64,000 nt of DNA from positions 1 to 64,000 of the forward strand of contig CASFID010000014.1 of NCBI GenBank assembly GCA_949294665.1, in the 5' to 3' direction. Below are positions 25,385 through 34,562 of the stretch, piece by piece (the stretch's first letter is position 1; the number at the start of each line of letters is the position of its first letter). The DNA comes from an uncultured Eubacteriales bacterium. Lineage in GTDB: Bacteria; Bacillota; Clostridia; Lachnospirales; Lachnospiraceae. The notes under the pieces are model-generated. The model worked only from the letters and a program-made list of their open reading frames with translations, was not told where the DNA came from and did no database searches. The position numbers were made by a program, and so were the translations under genes.

Positions 25385-25413
25385 TATTATATCACAACGT
25401 ATAACATAAGGCA
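25385..25413 (-). promoter_or_regulatory. Promoter of pnp
   Basis: On the minus strand, -35 TTGCCT (25408-25413) and consensus -10 TATAAT (25385-25390) are spaced by 17 bp. pnp therefore has its own promoter just after the rpsO terminator. Confidence 0.7.
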
Positions 25414-25446
25414 AATAATTTTAGACTCTGAAGCCATACAAAAAAA

Positions 25447-25497
25447 GAACTGCAGCGCCTGTTATGATGTGTGCTCATATCCTCAGCGCAGCAGTCC
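25447..25497 (-). terminator. Terminator of rpsO
   Basis: GAACTGCAGCGC (25447-25458) pairs with GCGCAGCAGTCC (25486-25497) with one internal mismatch and a G-U pair, followed on the minus strand by seven T. It lies 27 bp after the rpsO stop. Confidence 0.88.
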
Positions 25498-25524
25498 TTC
25501 TTTTCACCTGCCGTAATCCGAAGC

Positions 25525-25791
25525 TTATTTCCTAAGTCCGAGTCTCTCGATCAGTGAACGATATCTCTCGATATCAATTTTCTTTAAATATGCAAGAAGA
25601 CCTCTTCTCTGACCTACCATCTTAAGAAGACCTCTTCTTGAGTGATGATCTTTCGGGTTGGCCTTAAAGTGCTCTGTCAGCTCGTTGATCCTTGCCGTCA
25701 GGATAGCCACCTGTACTTCCGGTGATCCTGTGTCACCTTCTGTTCTTCCATACTCTTTGATGATTGCCTGCTTCTTTTCCTTAGCGATCAT
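25525..25791 (-). CDS. rpsO: 30S ribosomal protein S15
   Basis: This 88-residue protein binds 16S rRNA helices 20-22 early in 30S assembly. The conserved core includes [21 protein letters not shown] and HHSRRGLL. I choose the second ATG (25789-25791, MIAKEKKQ) because it lies 8 nt from GGAGG, whereas the first ATG, two codons earlier, is only 2 nt away. The leader contains CGG/CCG-rich pairing (25838-25870) that could be the S15 feedback site. Confidence 0.97.
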   Translation of the reverse strand: MIAKEKKQAIIKEYGRTEGDTGSPEVQVAILTARINELTEHFKANPKDHHSRRGLLKMVGQRRGLLAYLKKIDIERYRSLIERLGLRK

Positions 25792-25888
25792 TTTCATTTC
25801 CTCCTTAACCTTTTTGTAAACGCCGGATATTAAGCAACGGTCGGAGTGATCCGATTACCGAACATCGGCTGTCTTTGTAACCTTGGTT

Positions 25889-25917
25889 AGTATAGCACAC
25901 CGCATCAGGCTTGTAAA
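25889..25917 (-). promoter_or_regulatory. Promoter of rpsO
   Basis: On the minus strand, -35 TTTACA (25912-25917) and -10 TATACT (25889-25894) are spaced by 17 bp. They lie in the gap after ribF, giving an rpsO leader of about 90 nt. Confidence 0.75.
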
Positions 25918-25924
25918 GCTGTTT

Positions 25925-26818
25925 TTATCTTCCCCGGAAATATCTTTCCCCATACTCCATATCGTTCATGACGTGGCTCTTAAGCTCATCGAGGGAACCG
26001 AATTTTGTCTCTGGGCGCTCGAAATCACAGAACTGCGCTGTAACCTCTTTCCCATATGCGTCTCCTTCATATCCATAGACGAACACCTCAAGCAGACGGC
26101 GGTGTTCATCTGTCACTGTAGGCTTGATCCCTGCGTTCCCCACGGCATGATACCATTGTCCGTCGATCTTTATCCTGCAGGCATACACCCCGAATCTCGG
26201 AAGTATCTTTTTCTCTTCGGGCTCAATATTCATAGTCGGGAATCCAAGCGTACGGCCCAGCTTTCTTCCGTGCCGCACGATACCTGTCATCTCGTACGGA
26301 TATCCCAGAAGAGTTTCCGCCAGATGTACGTCGCCCTGTGCCAGTGCGTCTTTGATATAGGTGCTGCTGATGACAGTACCGCAATACCTTTCTTTCTCGA
26401 TAACATCTAGGCTGTACCCGTATTTTCCCGAATATTCCTCCAGCATCCGGGTATTTCCGCGCTTGCCGCATCCGAAAGTGAAATCCGTCCCGACTACAAT
26501 ATGGGACGCATGAAAAGTATCGATAAGGATGTCACGGATAAATGCTTCCGCCGTCATGCTCTTTAATTGTTCTGTAAACGGCCAGTCGATCAGCCAGTCC
26601 ACCCTGCCCTCCAGATGCTCCCGGCGCTCCCGGTTCGTCATCAGAGAATCCCTTTGCATATCGAAAGCACAGACAACAGTCTCGCACGAGTCGGATGCGT
26701 ACTTCTTTATCTTATCGATCAGTTTCTGATGTCCCCGGTGAAGCCCGTCGAACTTTCCGATCGTTATAGCGGTGTCTTTTTTCCCACAGTAGGATTCGAT
26801 CCCTGTGATATACTTCAT
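25925..26818 (-). CDS. ribF: Bifunctional riboflavin kinase/FAD synthetase
   Basis: This 297-residue enzyme converts riboflavin to FMN and FAD. The N-terminal adenylyltransferase domain carries GKFDGLHRGHQKL (residues 22-34). The C-terminal flavokinase domain starts near residue 180, with GRTLGFPTMNIEP. FAD made here would serve flavoproteins such as the HI0933 enzyme. The gene follows truB by 6 bp and ends the long translation operon. Confidence 0.95.
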   Translation of the reverse strand: MKYITGIESYCGKKDTAITIGKFDGLHRGHQKLIDKIKKYASDSCETVVCAFDMQRDSLMTNRERREHLEGRVDWLIDWPFTEQLKSMTAEAFIRDILIDTFHASHIVVGTDFTFGCGKRGNTRMLEEYSGKYGYSLDVIEKERYCGTVISSTYIKDALAQGDVHLAETLLGYPYEMTGIVRHGRKLGRTLGFPTMNIEPEEKKILPRFGVYACRIKIDGQWYHAVGNAGIKPTVTDEHRRLLEVFVYGYEGDAYGKEVTAQFCDFERPETKFGSLDELKSHVMNDMEYGERYFRGR

Positions 26819-26824
26819 GTCACT

Positions 26825-27760
26825 TCATGTCCTTTCGCTTATCTGATCCGAATCAAAAAACATTTTCTCAGGACGGAGCTTCCCTGTCTTTTTGTCATAG
26901 CAGTAAATGCCGATAAAACGGTCCGCCTCATCATACAGCCTGTATCTGCCGTCCGTCTCATAGGATCCGTCCATATCTGCTCTGATGATCTGTTCCGCAA
27001 GGAGCGGATTGCCGTTATATCCAAGAGACGCATATCGGTCCTTTACCGATATCTTCTGAAGATCTGCAAATACACTGTCCAACGGCAGAAGAATACCGTC
27101 CAGTCTGTTCTCTGCCACTGCTTTTTCCACTTCGTCCAGCTTTACGCTGTCGCGGATATCAAACTTTCCGACCCGGGTGCGGAGCAGGTGCTCCATACAT
27201 CCTCCGCACCCGAGTTTACAGCCGATGTCATGGCAGAGCGTCCGGATATAGGTTCCCTTGGAACACTTCACTTCCATGCGGATATGCGGAAGGCTGATAT
27301 CCAGGATACGGATATCAAAGACTGTTATCCTCCTGCCCCTGCGCTCGACGGTCTTTCCTTCCCGGGCAAGCTCGTAGAGTCTGCGCCCGCCTACTTTCAG
27401 CGCCGAATACATCGGCGGCACCTGATCGATGTCGCCGATAAAACTTCGGATACACGCGGCAGCTTCCTTTTCTGTGATAACCGAGACCGGAGATTCCCCA
27501 AGAACCTTTCCCGAGATATCCTGCGTATCCGTCGTTTTACCCAGCAACAGAACAGTCTCATAAGATTTGTCTCTGTCCGTCAGTATACCGCACACTTTTG
27601 TCGCCCGCCCAAGACAGACAGGGAGCACCCCTTCCGCATCAGGATCAAGGGTGCCCGTATGTCCGATCTTCTTCTGTCCGGTGATCCCTCTCAGTCGCGC
27701 TACGACGTCATGAGAAGTATAGCCTCTTTCTTTATAAATATTCAAGATACCATTGATCAT
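26825..27760 (-). CDS. truB: tRNA pseudouridine-55 synthase TruB
   Basis: This 311-residue enzyme makes pseudouridine 55 in the T-loop of tRNA. The catalytic Asp is Asp39 in GHTGTLDPDAEGVLP, and the N-terminal KERGYTSHDVV segment is typical. The C-terminal extension (about residues 230-300) contains a PUA-like region. The start overlaps the nrnA stop by 4 bp. Confidence 0.95.
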   Translation of the reverse strand: MINGILNIYKERGYTSHDVVARLRGITGQKKIGHTGTLDPDAEGVLPVCLGRATKVCGILTDRDKSYETVLLLGKTTDTQDISGKVLGESPVSVITEKEAAACIRSFIGDIDQVPPMYSALKVGGRRLYELAREGKTVERRGRRITVFDIRILDISLPHIRMEVKCSKGTYIRTLCHDIGCKLGCGGCMEHLLRTRVGKFDIRDSVKLDEVEKAVAENRLDGILLPLDSVFADLQKISVKDRYASLGYNGNPLLAEQIIRADMDGSYETDGRYRLYDEADRFIGIYCYDKKTGKLRPEKMFFDSDQISERT

Positions 27761-28755
27761 GACTCCGGTTCCTGCTCCTCTTCATGATTAAGCTGATGAG
27801 CAATACGCGCTGTTATATTGTTGATGACGTCATAACTCGATCCTTCCATCGTAACGCCTGCAGCGCGCACATGTCCGCCGCCGCCGTAATACTTTGCGAT
27901 CTCGCTTACGTCTACTTCCCCTTTCGAGCGAAGGCTCACCTTGAATTTCTGTGGAGCCAGCTCATGCAGGAAGATCGCCACTTCAACTCCTTTTGTCTGG
28001 CGCAGCTGACTTACGATCCCTTCCAGGTCAGACGGCAATGCCTGGAAGAAATCCATGGATTTCTTTCTGATCACCGACACGATACATTTCTTATCCATAA
28101 CAAGCATGCTCTCAAGCAGGGCTCTTCCAAGGATCTGATTCTGTATGTACGTCTTCTCGTAGTATGTCTTGTCGATGATCCGGCTGGCATCGATCCCTTT
28201 TCTCATGAGGACTGCCGCGGTCTCCATCGTCTCCGGCGAGGTGCAGGAATACTGGAATACGCCTGTATCGTGAGCGATCCCCATATACAGAGCCTCTGCG
28301 ATCTCCCGGGTGATCTTCTCCGTATCCAGAAGATGAAACACAAGTTCCGAGGTGGAGCTTGCATCGGGGACGATATAGTTATCGTCTGCGAAGGAATCGT
28401 TGCTCACATGATGGTCAATACAAAGAGTTGCTTTCGCTCGTTCAAAAAGAGGTCTCGAAAAGCCGAGACGAAGAAGATCTCCGCAGTCCATACAGATAAA
28501 CAGATCGTATGTCTCATCAGCCGGCGCTTCGGTCTTCACCTCATCTGTACCGCTTATGATGCGGTATGCCTCGGGGATTTCCTCGAGATATACATCCACG
28601 CTCATGGCGGGATACTGATCTTTCAGATAGAGATACAGGCCCATGCACGAGCCCACGCAGTCGCCGTCCGGGCGGACATGCCCGCCCAGAGCGACTTTTC
28701 TTTTTCCTTTCAGGATATCATTTAATACAATCTTCATGCTATTCTTCAGCTCCAT
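27757..28755 (-). CDS. nrnA: DHH/DHHA1 phosphoesterase, NrnA-like nanoRNase
   Basis: This 332-residue cytoplasmic enzyme degrades short oligoribonucleotides and in many species also converts pAp to AMP. DHH-domain metal motifs are GHVRPDGDCVGS, MDCGD and IDHHVSND. The C-terminal DHHA1 domain shows GGGGHVRAAG. The ATG at 28753-28755 overlaps the end of rbfA. An ATG at 28735-28737, just after the rbfA stop (TAGCATG), is an equally good start and would remove six residues. Confidence 0.9.
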   Translation of the reverse strand: MELKNSMKIVLNDILKGKRKVALGGHVRPDGDCVGSCMGLYLYLKDQYPAMSVDVYLEEIPEAYRIISGTDEVKTEAPADETYDLFICMDCGDLLRLGFSRPLFERAKATLCIDHHVSNDSFADDNYIVPDASSTSELVFHLLDTEKITREIAEALYMGIAHDTGVFQYSCTSPETMETAAVLMRKGIDASRIIDKTYYEKTYIQNQILGRALLESMLVMDKKCIVSVIRKKSMDFFQALPSDLEGIVSQLRQTKGVEVAIFLHELAPQKFKVSLRSKGEVDVSEIAKYYGGGGHVRAAGVTMEGSSYDVINNITARIAHQLNHEEEQEPES

Positions 28756-29113
28756 TATCCAAATCTCTCGTTACTTCGTCTATCTTTCTGCTGATATTCA
28801 CTCCATATTCGATGGACTGGTCTGCGATGAACCGGATCTCCGGGGTATTCCGCATATTGATCGTATGCGCCAGTTCACGGCGGATATATCCCTCCGCGCT
28901 CTGCAGGCCCCTGATCGTGTCCTGCTGGGCTTTGTCATCCCCCAGGACACTGATATACGCCTTACATGTCTTTAAATCCGGAGCAACCTCCACAGCTACC
29001 ACGGAAGTCATCGGCGCAACTCTCGGATCCTTGATCCCGCTGCGTATGATGTTGCTCAGTTCCCGCTGGACCTCAGCGTTTACACGTGTGTTTTTAATAC
29101 TGTTCTTTCTCAT
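28739..29113 (-). CDS. rbfA: Ribosome-binding factor A
   Basis: This 124-residue KH-like 30S maturation factor is needed for 16S rRNA 5'-end processing and cold growth. Conserved segments are RVNAEVQRELSNII, DPRVAPMTSVVAVEVAPDL and the ELAHTINMRNTPEIRF strand-helix. The gene lies 21 bp after infB and overlaps nrnA. Confidence 0.95.
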   Translation of the reverse strand: MRKNSIKNTRVNAEVQRELSNIIRSGIKDPRVAPMTSVVAVEVAPDLKTCKAYISVLGDDKAQQDTIRGLQSAEGYIRRELAHTINMRNTPEIRFIADQSIEYGVNISRKIDEVTRDLDNGAEE

Positions 29114-29134
29114 TGCCGCTCCTTTTTGCGAAGA

Positions 29135-31969
29135 CTATTTTCGTTCTGCCTCCACCATTTTATATGCTTCTACGTTGTCTCCCTCTTTGATATCGTTGTA
29201 ATTCTCAAATACAAAGCCGCATTCGTATCCGGCTCTGACTTCTTTGACGTCGTCCTTAAACCGTCTAAGCGATGCCAGCGGTCCGTCGAAAACTACGATG
29301 CCGTCGCGGATCAGGCGGACCGAACAGTTTCTCTCGAAAATACCGTCCTGCACATATGCTCCGGCGATCGTTCCCACTCCGGACGCCTTGAATGTCTGAC
29401 GCACCTCTGCATGACCGAGGATCTTCTCCTCAAACACCGGATCGAGCATTCCTTTCATGGCTGCCTCCACATCCTCAATGGCATTGTAGATCACCCGGTA
29501 CAGTCTGATGTCCACGCCTTCTCTGTCTGCGATGTCCTTTGCAGTTGCATCCGGACGGACATTAAATCCGATGATGATCGCATTGGACGCCGATGCGAGG
29601 ATCACGTCGGATTCATTGATCGCTCCTACGCCTCCGTGGATCACCTTGATCACCACCTCATCGTTGGACAGCTTGAGAAGGCTCTGTTTCAGCGCCTCCA
29701 CAGAACCCTGCACATCCGCTTTCACCACGATATCGAGTTCTTTCAGATTGCCCTCCTGGATCTGGTTGAACAGATCATCAAGAGACATCCTGGATTTTGT
29801 TTCCTCAAGGAGTTTCACCTTATTCTGAGCGATAAACGTCTCTGCGAAGTTTCTCGCCTCTTTCTCAGAATCGCATCCCACAAATACCTCTCCGGCGTTG
29901 GGCACTTCGTTTAATCCGAGGATCTCCACCGGCTGAGACGGTCCGGCCTCTTTCACACGTCTTCCGCGGTCGTCCATCATTGCGCGGACGCGCCCGTGCG
30001 CGCTGCCCGCCGCGATGGCATCTCCTACATGGAGCGTTCCCTTCTGCACGAGCACTGTCGCAACGGAACCTTTCCCCTTGTCAAGCTCTGCCTCGATCAC
30101 GAGACCTCTTGCCGCACGGTTCGGATTGGCTTTCAGTTCCATCACCTCGGCTGTGAGCAGGATCATCTCAAGGAGCTCCGGAATCCCTTCTCCTGTGTGG
30201 GCCGATACCGGTACAAATACGGTGCTGCCGCCCCAGTCCTCGGGAATCAGTTCATATTCTGTCAGTTCCTGCTTTACCCTCTCGATATTTGCTCCCGGCT
30301 TGTCGATCTTATTGATCGCCACGATGATCTCTACTCCGGCAGCTTTTGCGTGATTGATCGCCTCTACAGTCTGAGGCATCACGCCGTCGTCTGCCGCCAC
30401 GACAAGGATCGCGATATCTGTCGAGCTTGCACCTCTCATACGCATAGCTGTGAACGCCTCGTGTCCGGGAGTGTCAAGGAACGTGATCTTCTCGCCGTTG
30501 ATCTGGACTACATACGCTCCGATGTGTTGTGTGATTCCTCCGGCCTCACGGTCCGTCACATTTGTATGGCGGATCGCGTCAAGAAGCGATGTCTTTCCAT
30601 GATCTACATGGCCCATGACACAGACAACAGGCGGGCGCTTCACCATCAGGCTCTCGTCTTCTTCGTCTTCTTTCAGGAGTTCTTCGATCACGTCCACAAC
30701 TTCCTCTTTCTCGCAGAGGATGTCAAAATCAAGCGCGATCTCTTCTGCCATATCATAATCTATCTCCTGATTTACTGTAACGACTTTTCCCTGAAGGAAC
30801 AGTTTCTTAATGATGACTGACGGAACTACTTTCATCTTGTCAGCCAGCTCTTTGATCGTGAGCACCTCGGGGATCACGATCTGTTTGATCTTCTCTTCCT
30901 TCTTTTCCTCCTGTCTGGGCTGGGGCCTCTTCGCCTCGGCTACCTGTTTCTGTTTCCTTCCTTTTCTGCCCTTGCCCTCGAACGCCTCGTCGCGGTATTC
31001 TTTCTTCTTATTATCCCGCTCTTTATCCCGGGCCTTATTTCTCTGACTCTTCTGCTGTTCCATTACAGGAGCGCTCATATCTTCCCTGCGCGTGTCGCGG
31101 CGCTCTCCTCTTGGATTCTGACTGCCGCGCTGATCCCGGCCGCCTCTCTCCTGCCGGCCCTGACGTCCGTTTCCTCCTGCGAAGGAACGCCCGGACTGGC
31201 CTCTGTCTGAATGTGCCGGACGCTCCGATGCGCCGCGCTCTGTCCTCGTCTGTCTCTCCGGCGCCTGACTCCTCTCTGAACGGGGCTGCCTGTCAGACGC
31301 TCCCTGACGCTGCGGACGCTCTGCCGTTCTCTCCGGACGCGCAGGACGTTCAGAAGTTCTTCTCGCATCCGATGCAGGCTGCTCCGCTCTTACCGGCCGG
31401 TCGGCGGCAGATCTGTTCTCGCTCTGTGGCCGGTTCTCGCCAGCCGGCTTTGCAGACTGTCCGTTATTCTCCTGCCGGACCGCTGCCGGCCTTGGATCTG
31501 CCGGCCGGTTCTCCACACCCGGACGCGTTCCGTGAGCAGCTCTTTCCGGGCGCACAGGTCTTTCGCCTGCCGGACGGGCTCCATGTGCGGGGCGGGCGCC
31601 GTTCTGGCCCGGACGAGCCTGGCGCTGCGCAGGACGTTTTCCCTGTATCCTGCTGCTGTTCTTGGAGTTCTGCGGACGGATCACGAATGCAAGATTCTTC
31701 TTTTTCGGGGCTGTGCCCTCCTTTGCCGACGGCTGCTCCGCAGCCTTTTCCCCGGTCTTTTCTTCCGCCTTTTCTGCGGATCTGCCTTCCGCCTTTTCCA
31801 CTCCCTCCGATCTGGAAGAGAACTCCGTGCGGATCTTGTCAGCCTCACTGTCCTCGATCGTACTCATGTGGTTTTTAACTGCTATATTTTTTTTCTGGAG
31901 AATATCTACAAGTTCTTTATTGTCGATCCCCAGCTCCTTTGCCAGCTCATGTACCCTCATTTTTGTCAT
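29135..31969 (-). CDS. infB: Translation initiation factor IF-2
   Basis: This 944-residue GTPase places fMet-tRNA on the 30S subunit. The N-terminal IF2_N helical module (residues 1-55) is followed by a very long low-complexity linker rich in Arg, Pro, Ala, Gln and Glu (about residues 60-350), with repeated [10 protein letters not shown]-like and RPVRAEQ-like units. A second IF2_N-like segment precedes the G domain. The G domain carries [14 protein letters not shown] and NKIDKP, and the C-terminal domains C1/C2 are complete. The linker makes it longer than the 700-residue Bacillus protein but within the clostridial range. Start ATG follows GGAGG by 7 nt. Confidence 0.97.
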   Translation of the reverse strand: MTKMRVHELAKELGIDNKELVDILQKKNIAVKNHMSTIEDSEADKIRTEFSSRSEGVEKAEGRSAEKAEEKTGEKAAEQPSAKEGTAPKKKNLAFVIRPQNSKNSSRIQGKRPAQRQARPGQNGARPAHGARPAGERPVRPERAAHGTRPGVENRPADPRPAAVRQENNGQSAKPAGENRPQSENRSAADRPVRAEQPASDARRTSERPARPERTAERPQRQGASDRQPRSERSQAPERQTRTERGASERPAHSDRGQSGRSFAGGNGRQGRQERGGRDQRGSQNPRGERRDTRREDMSAPVMEQQKSQRNKARDKERDNKKKEYRDEAFEGKGRKGRKQKQVAEAKRPQPRQEEKKEEKIKQIVIPEVLTIKELADKMKVVPSVIIKKLFLQGKVVTVNQEIDYDMAEEIALDFDILCEKEEVVDVIEELLKEDEEDESLMVKRPPVVCVMGHVDHGKTSLLDAIRHTNVTDREAGGITQHIGAYVVQINGEKITFLDTPGHEAFTAMRMRGASSTDIAILVVAADDGVMPQTVEAINHAKAAGVEIIVAINKIDKPGANIERVKQELTEYELIPEDWGGSTVFVPVSAHTGEGIPELLEMILLTAEVMELKANPNRAARGLVIEAELDKGKGSVATVLVQKGTLHVGDAIAAGSAHGRVRAMMDDRGRRVKEAGPSQPVEILGLNEVPNAGEVFVGCDSEKEARNFAETFIAQNKVKLLEETKSRMSLDDLFNQIQEGNLKELDIVVKADVQGSVEALKQSLLKLSNDEVVIKVIHGGVGAINESDVILASASNAIIIGFNVRPDATAKDIADREGVDIRLYRVIYNAIEDVEAAMKGMLDPVFEEKILGHAEVRQTFKASGVGTIAGAYVQDGIFERNCSVRLIRDGIVVFDGPLASLRRFKDDVKEVRAGYECGFVFENYNDIKEGDNVEAYKMVEAERK

Positions 31970-31983
31970 ATCAACTACCTCCT

Positions 31984-32313
31984 TTATGCAATATCCTCTC
32001 GTTTTTTAAGCTCTTTAAGAATCCCGTCTGCAAATCCTTCGTCCAATATAGCCAGAGATGCACGGAATTCCTTTCCCATTGCATGCCCTAAGGTATCTTT
32101 ATCTCCGTAAATATAAATTGGAACTCTGTAAAATTTACACATATCCCGAAATTTTTTCTTTGTGTTGTCCGATGCGTCCGATGCAACGATCGCAAGACAG
32201 GCGTTTCCTGATTTGATCCCGCTCTCCGTCATCGCCTCGCCGCTCGCGCATCTGCCTGCCCGTACTGCAAGCCCGATCAGAGACAGGATCCTATCCCTTT
32301 TTTTCAATCTCAC
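31984..32313 (-). CDS. ylxQ: L7Ae-family K-turn-binding ribosomal protein YlxQ
   Basis: This 109-residue L7Ae/L30e/Gadd45-fold protein binds RNA kink-turns. I place the start at GTG 32311-32313 ([21 protein letters not shown]), downstream of AAGGAG. A much longer frame extends through ylxR but is an overlap artefact. Family hallmarks are the GLAVRAGR and [12 protein letters not shown] segments and [12 protein letters not shown]. It overlaps ylxR by 23 bp, in the conserved nusA-ylxR-ylxQ-infB order. Confidence 0.92.
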   Translation of the reverse strand: MRLKKRDRILSLIGLAVRAGRCASGEAMTESGIKSGNACLAIVASDASDNTKKKFRDMCKFYRVPIYIYGDKDTLGHAMGKEFRASLAILDEGFADGILKELKKREDIA

Positions 32314-32572
32314 CCATCTCCTTTTCCAGTCTGTCATATACGTCCTGCGGGATTTCCTGCTTAAAGGAACGTTCCAGACCTTTTGATCTGGCCGCGCGGC
32401 GGAAGCATTCCACCGATCTGCACATGTATGCGCCGCGGCCGTTCTTCTTTCCCGCCGCATCTACGATGAACTCCCCGCTCTCTGTCCTGAGTATACGCAT
32501 CAGTTCCTTTTTCGGCTTCATCTCGCCGCATCCTACACATTTTCTCATTGGGATCTTCTTTTTTACTGCCAA
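32291..32572 (-). CDS. ylxR: YlxR-family RNA-binding protein (RnpM)
   Basis: This 93-residue protein of the YlxR/DUF448 family was reported in Bacillus to modulate RNase P. I choose TTG 32570-32572 (MAVKKKIPMRKC), 8 nt after AAGGAG. The signature RKCVGCGEMKPKKEL and the basic GRGAYMCRSVECFRRA segment are both intact. It is translationally coupled to ylxQ. Confidence 0.93.
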   Translation of the reverse strand: MAVKKKIPMRKCVGCGEMKPKKELMRILRTESGEFIVDAAGKKNGRGAYMCRSVECFRRAARSKGLERSFKQEIPQDVYDRLEKEMGEIEKKG

Positions 32573-32596
32573 ATAACCCACTCCTTCAGATCATAT

Positions 32597-33856
32597 CTAC
32601 CGATCGTCCGTCTCAACGAATTCGATCTCCTCAGCGCCTGTCTCTTCCTGTTCCCGGTCATCGTAGGAACCGTCATACTCCTGAGGCTCATCGTAATTGT
32701 CATAGCCATCGTATGCTCCATCTTCATAACCGTCATCGTATCCGTCGTCATAGTCTCCCGTGTAACCTTCCTCGCCCATGAGTCCCATCTGCTCCATGTA
32801 GTTCTCCGGAAGGTCGCCTGCCTCGATCGCCTGCGTCTCGCTCTTGATATCGATCTTGTAGCCTGTAAGCCTTGCCGCAAGGCGAGCGTTCTGTCCTTCT
32901 TTTCCGATAGCCAGAGAGAGCTGGTAATCCGGGACGATCACGTTCGCTACTTTCTCCTCGGGATCCGCCATGACGGAAATGACCTTTGCCGGGCTAAGCG
33001 CGTTTTCTATCAGGAGCGCCGGATTCTCATCCCAGTTGATAATGTCGATCTTCTCGCCCCGCAGTTCCTGAACGACTGCGTTGACTCTCGCTCCGTTCAT
33101 GCCGACACATGCGCCCACCGGATCCACATTCGGATCGTTTGACCAGACCGCCATCTTCGTACGCGAACCCGCCTCACGGGCAATACTCTTGATCTCTACG
33201 GTACCATCGCGCACCTCGGCCACCTCGGCCTCGAAAAGTCGTTTCACAAGTTCCGGATGTGTCCTTGACACAAGGATCCTCGGTCCTCTCGGAGTATTTT
33301 TCACTTCAACAACATAAAGCTTGATCCGCTCTGTCGGTTTGAATACCTCGCCTTTTACCTGCTCGTTCTCAGTGAGCATAGCGTCCGCTCTTCCGAGGTT
33401 GATACTGATATTCTTTCCCACATAACGCTGGACGATACCGGTCACGATATCCTTCTCTTTCTCAAAATACTGGTCGAATACGACTTTGCGCTCTTCCTCC
33501 CGTATCTTCTGAAGGATAAGGTTCTTTGCGTTCTGCGTCGCGATACGGCCGAACTCTTTGGACTGTACCGGTATCTGAGCGATATCTCCGATCTGGAGGG
33601 AAGGATCGATCTTCTCCGCTTCCTCCAGAGTGATCTCCAGTGCGGGATTCGTCACTTCCTCTACAACTGTTTTCTCTGCATAAACCGCATAGTCGCAAGT
33701 ATCGCGGTCCATGACCACTTTGATATTTTCCGCGGTTCCAAAGTGATTCTTGCAGGCGCTGATCAATGAATTCTCGATCGCATCCATCATCACGTCTCTG
33801 CTGATGTTCTTTTCCTTCTCAAGGATTGTCAATGCCTCCATTAACTCTGTGTTCAT
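32597..33856 (-). CDS. nusA: Transcription termination/antitermination factor NusA
   Basis: This 419-residue RNA polymerase-associated pausing factor has an N-terminal domain (1-125), S1 (about 130-200), KH1 and KH2 (about 205-345, with VGACVGMNGARV and LAIGKEGQNARLAARLTG). The C-terminus carries an unusual tail of about 60 residues (360-419) made largely of Asp, Tyr, Gly and Glu. Standard Bacillus NusA ends soon after KH2, so the tail is an addition. It resembles the acidic stretch in the plus-strand membrane protein at 57.8 kb. Confidence 0.96.
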   Translation of the reverse strand: MNTELMEALTILEKEKNISRDVMMDAIENSLISACKNHFGTAENIKVVMDRDTCDYAVYAEKTVVEEVTNPALEITLEEAEKIDPSLQIGDIAQIPVQSKEFGRIATQNAKNLILQKIREEERKVVFDQYFEKEKDIVTGIVQRYVGKNISINLGRADAMLTENEQVKGEVFKPTERIKLYVVEVKNTPRGPRILVSRTHPELVKRLFEAEVAEVRDGTVEIKSIAREAGSRTKMAVWSNDPNVDPVGACVGMNGARVNAVVQELRGEKIDIINWDENPALLIENALSPAKVISVMADPEEKVANVIVPDYQLSLAIGKEGQNARLAARLTGYKIDIKSETQAIEAGDLPENYMEQMGLMGEEGYTGDYDDGYDDGYEDGAYDGYDNYDEPQEYDGSYDDREQEETGAEEIEFVETDDR

Positions 33857-33880
33857 TCTTACGTTTCCTCCTAAACAATA

Positions 33881-34348
33881 TTAAAAATCCAAAGCCAGAC
33901 GGATCAGTGCAATATCGGCACGGTCAAAGGTCTGTTCTGTATCATCTTCATACGCGATCGTGACGGTATCTCCGTCATATCTCTTCAGGATACCCACAAA
34001 TTCTTTCTGACGGTCAATGGCCCGGTAAGTACGGATCTCCACTTCCTCTCCGATACTCCTTGCAAAATCTTTCTCTTTCCTGAGCGGTCTTCCGAGACCG
34101 GGGGAGCTCACCTCAAACACATAGGAATCCTCGATATAGTCTTTTTCATCGAGAATGTCGGAGAACCGTCTGCTGACCGCCTCGCAGTCGTCCACGGTAA
34201 TACCGCCCGGTTTATCGATGTACGCCCGGAGATACCAGGTTCCGCCCTCTTTGACATACTCTACATCCACCAGTTCAAATCCCAGCCCTGTAACGATCGG
34301 TTCAAGGAGTTCCTCGGTCTTCTTTTCATATTCCTCTCTTCTGGACAC
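33881..34348 (-). CDS. rimP: Ribosome maturation factor RimP
   Basis: This 155-residue 30S maturation factor acts in assembly of the central and head domains. I choose GTG 34346-34348 (MSRREEYEKKTEELLEPI), 6 nt after GGAAAGGAAG. The longer ATG frame adds 18 unlikely residues. Features include LGFELVDVEYVKEG, the YLRAYIDKPGG strand, the SRRFSDILDE helix and VSSPGLGRPL. It is the first gene of the nusA-infB operon. Confidence 0.95.
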   Translation of the reverse strand: MSRREEYEKKTEELLEPIVTGLGFELVDVEYVKEGGTWYLRAYIDKPGGITVDDCEAVSRRFSDILDEKDYIEDSYVFEVSSPGLGRPLRKEKDFARSIGEEVEIRTYRAIDRQKEFVGILKRYDGDTVTIAYEDDTEQTFDRADIALIRLALDF

Positions 34349-34432
34349 GCTATACTTCCTTTCCTCTATAAAACTGATACTTTGTTTCATACAGCACGGC
34401 AATACGCTTTATGGTATTCCCTCACCAACAAA

Positions 34433-34460
34433 GAAGAGTGAACTTTCGTTCACTCTTCTG
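34433..34460 (-). terminator. Terminator-like hairpin in the rimP leader
   Basis: AGAAGAGTGAAC pairs perfectly with GTTCACTCTTCT around TTTC. On the minus strand it is followed by TTTGTTGG, a weak T tract. It lies after parC, but also downstream of the rimP operon promoter (34487-34515), so it may both stop parC transcripts and attenuate the nusA operon. Confidence 0.75.
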
Positions 34461-34486
34461 CCGGGTTCCTTATGTAACTATTGGCT

Positions 34487-34515
34487 AGTATACCACCAGT
34501 TTCCAGAGAATGCAA
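34487..34515 (-). promoter_or_regulatory. Promoter of the rimP-nusA-infB operon
   Basis: On the minus strand, -35 TTGCAT (34510-34515) and -10 TATACT (34487-34492) are spaced by 17 bp, starting transcription near 34480. This leaves a leader of about 130 nt that contains the terminator-like hairpin at 34433-34460. Confidence 0.78.
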
Positions 34516-34562
34516 GGGCTGGAAAGAAAAAATTAAAAGGAAAATTTATCAGTCCGCATTTG

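Noticed and set aside
31111-31878. Long plus-strand frame opposite infB
   Set aside because: It is the shadow of the low-complexity Arg/Pro/Ala linker of IF-2; biased composition opens other frames.
32314-32460. N-terminal extension of ylxQ
   Set aside because: It lies wholly inside ylxR in another frame. A GTG with ribosome binding site gives the normal family length.
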